Under the pieces are notes generated by a model. The model saw only the letters and a program-made list of their open reading frames with translations. It was not told the DNA's origin and searched no databases. Positions 63,537 to 64,000 of a DNA stretch of 64,000 bases are shown here, one piece after another. Every line of letters begins with the position of its first letter. Positions within the stretch are counted from its first letter, which is position 1. Position numbers and translations under genes: made by a program. Source of the stretch: Pseudomaricurvus sp050633365 (GTDB taxonomy: Bacteria > Pseudomonadota > Gammaproteobacteria > Pseudomonadales > Cellvibrionaceae); the NCBI GenBank assembly GCA_050633365.1, contig JBOEGJ010000019.1:26700-90699 (forward strand), written 5' to 3'.

Positions 63537-64000
63537 ATGTCTCGCCCTCTTGCTAAGCCGATACCGGCTGACCCTTTGTTTGGTTACCCAAAATACTGGG
63601 CGGAATGTTATGGCACTGCGCCTTATTTGCCCATGAGCCGAGAAGAGATGGATCAACTCGGCTGGGACAGCTGTGACATCATCATTGTTTGCGGCGACGC
63701 CTACGTCGATCACCCGAGTTTTGGGATGGCGGTGATGGGACGCTTTTTGGAATCGCAGGGGTTTCGGGTAGGGATTATCGCCCAGCCTGATTGGCGCAGC
63801 GCCGAAGACTTCAAGGCCTTGGGTAAACCCAATCTCTTTTTTGGCGTATCTGCGGGCAACATGGATTCCATGATCAACCGTTACACAGCCGATCTCAAAG
63901 TGCGCAATGACGATGCCTATACCCCCGATGGCGCTCCGGGTAAACGACCTGATCGCGCGGTGACGGTTTACGCGCAGCGCTGCAAAGAAGCCTATAAAGA
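63537..64000 (+). CDS. ygiQ: YgiQ family radical SAM protein, N-terminal part (cut by window end)
   Basis: The frame starts at ATG 63537 and runs off the window after about 154 residues. It opens with SRPLAKPIPADPLFGYPKYW and has SCDIIIVCGDAYVDHPSFGMAVMGR and GVSAGNMDSMINRYTA, all characteristic of the N-terminal domain of YgiQ/UPF0313 radical SAM proteins. The CxxxCxxC cluster would lie beyond the window. It is a common chromosomal gene, supporting a return to host DNA. Confidence 0.93.
   Translation, partial: MSRPLAKPIPADPLFGYPKYWAECYGTAPYLPMSREEMDQLGWDSCDIIIVCGDAYVDHPSFGMAVMGRFLESQGFRVGIIAQPDWRSAEDFKALGKPNLFFGVSAGNMDSMINRYTADLKVRNDDAYTPDGAPGKRPDRAVTVYAQRCKEAYK

Overview
The window looks like part of an integrative and conjugative element (ICE) of the PFGI-1/ICEclc/ICEHin1056 kind (MPF-G type IV secretion) in a gammaproteobacterium, followed by about 8 kb that looks chromosomal. 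The host assignment is an inference from protein style (FlgB, YgiQ, a DUF6316-like protein, RND operons); a marine gammaproteobacterium, perhaps near Cellvibrionales, would fit. I saw no tRNA, rRNA or CRISPR array. The integrase, relaxase, coupling protein and att sites are not in the window and would lie beyond the left edge.

Layout. (1) 1-5039: the C-terminal part or whole of a very large AT-rich protein with HEAT-like repeats and an overlapping partner gene of unknown function, in a position where such elements often carry defence genes. (2) 5187-12540: conjugation module A on the + strand, with RAQPRD, TIGR03758, TIGR03745, TIGR03750, TIGR03746, TIGR03749, TIGR03752, the TIGR03751 lipoprotein and the VirB4/TraC-like ATPase. 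(3) 12624-26865: cargo inserted between the ATPase and the rest of the conjugation genes. It holds a minus-strand operon of a CDF exporter, a SAM methyltransferase, a CzcI-like peptide and CzcCBA; a divergent PbrR/CadR-type MerR regulator; a PbrT-like cytochrome c/FTR1 permease; an IS3 orfA remnant; and a FecA-like TonB receptor behind a Fur-like box. (4) 27157-31897: conjugation module B, with TIGR03757, TIGR03756, TIGR03755, a small membrane protein and TraG-N. (5) 32110-35612: ICE maintenance genes, including a DUF3577/STY4534 protein, RadC, small envelope proteins, a DUF2857-like protein and a membrane protein.

(6) 35826-55334: a 19.5-kb all-plus copper/silver locus. It holds a Cys-rich peptide, DUF411, the CopA multicopper oxidase, CopB, a Met/His-rich peptide, cytochromes c, a MerR regulator, a P1B Cu ATPase, a cupredoxin, DUF2933, an ICMT-like methyltransferase, an HMA-like protein, a porin, a lipoprotein, CusCBA, a K+-channel-like protein and DUF5676. 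(7) 55385-55965: two fused gene remnants, a dicarboxylate symporter joined to a methyltransferase, likely marking a rearranged junction. (8) 56114 onward: a lone flgB, an HAE-1-type RND tripartite pump operon on the minus strand, and the start of ygiQ.

How it works together. The Zn/Cd/Pb side couples cytoplasmic export (CDF) to trans-envelope efflux (CzcCBA). It appears to be driven by one MerR-type promoter with a 19-bp spacer, and a second promoter of the same architecture precedes the PbrT-like gene. The copper side combines cytoplasmic Cu(I) export, periplasmic oxidation, CusCBA efflux and several small metal-binding envelope proteins. Both are carried by a conjugative element whose core genes are interrupted by the cargo.
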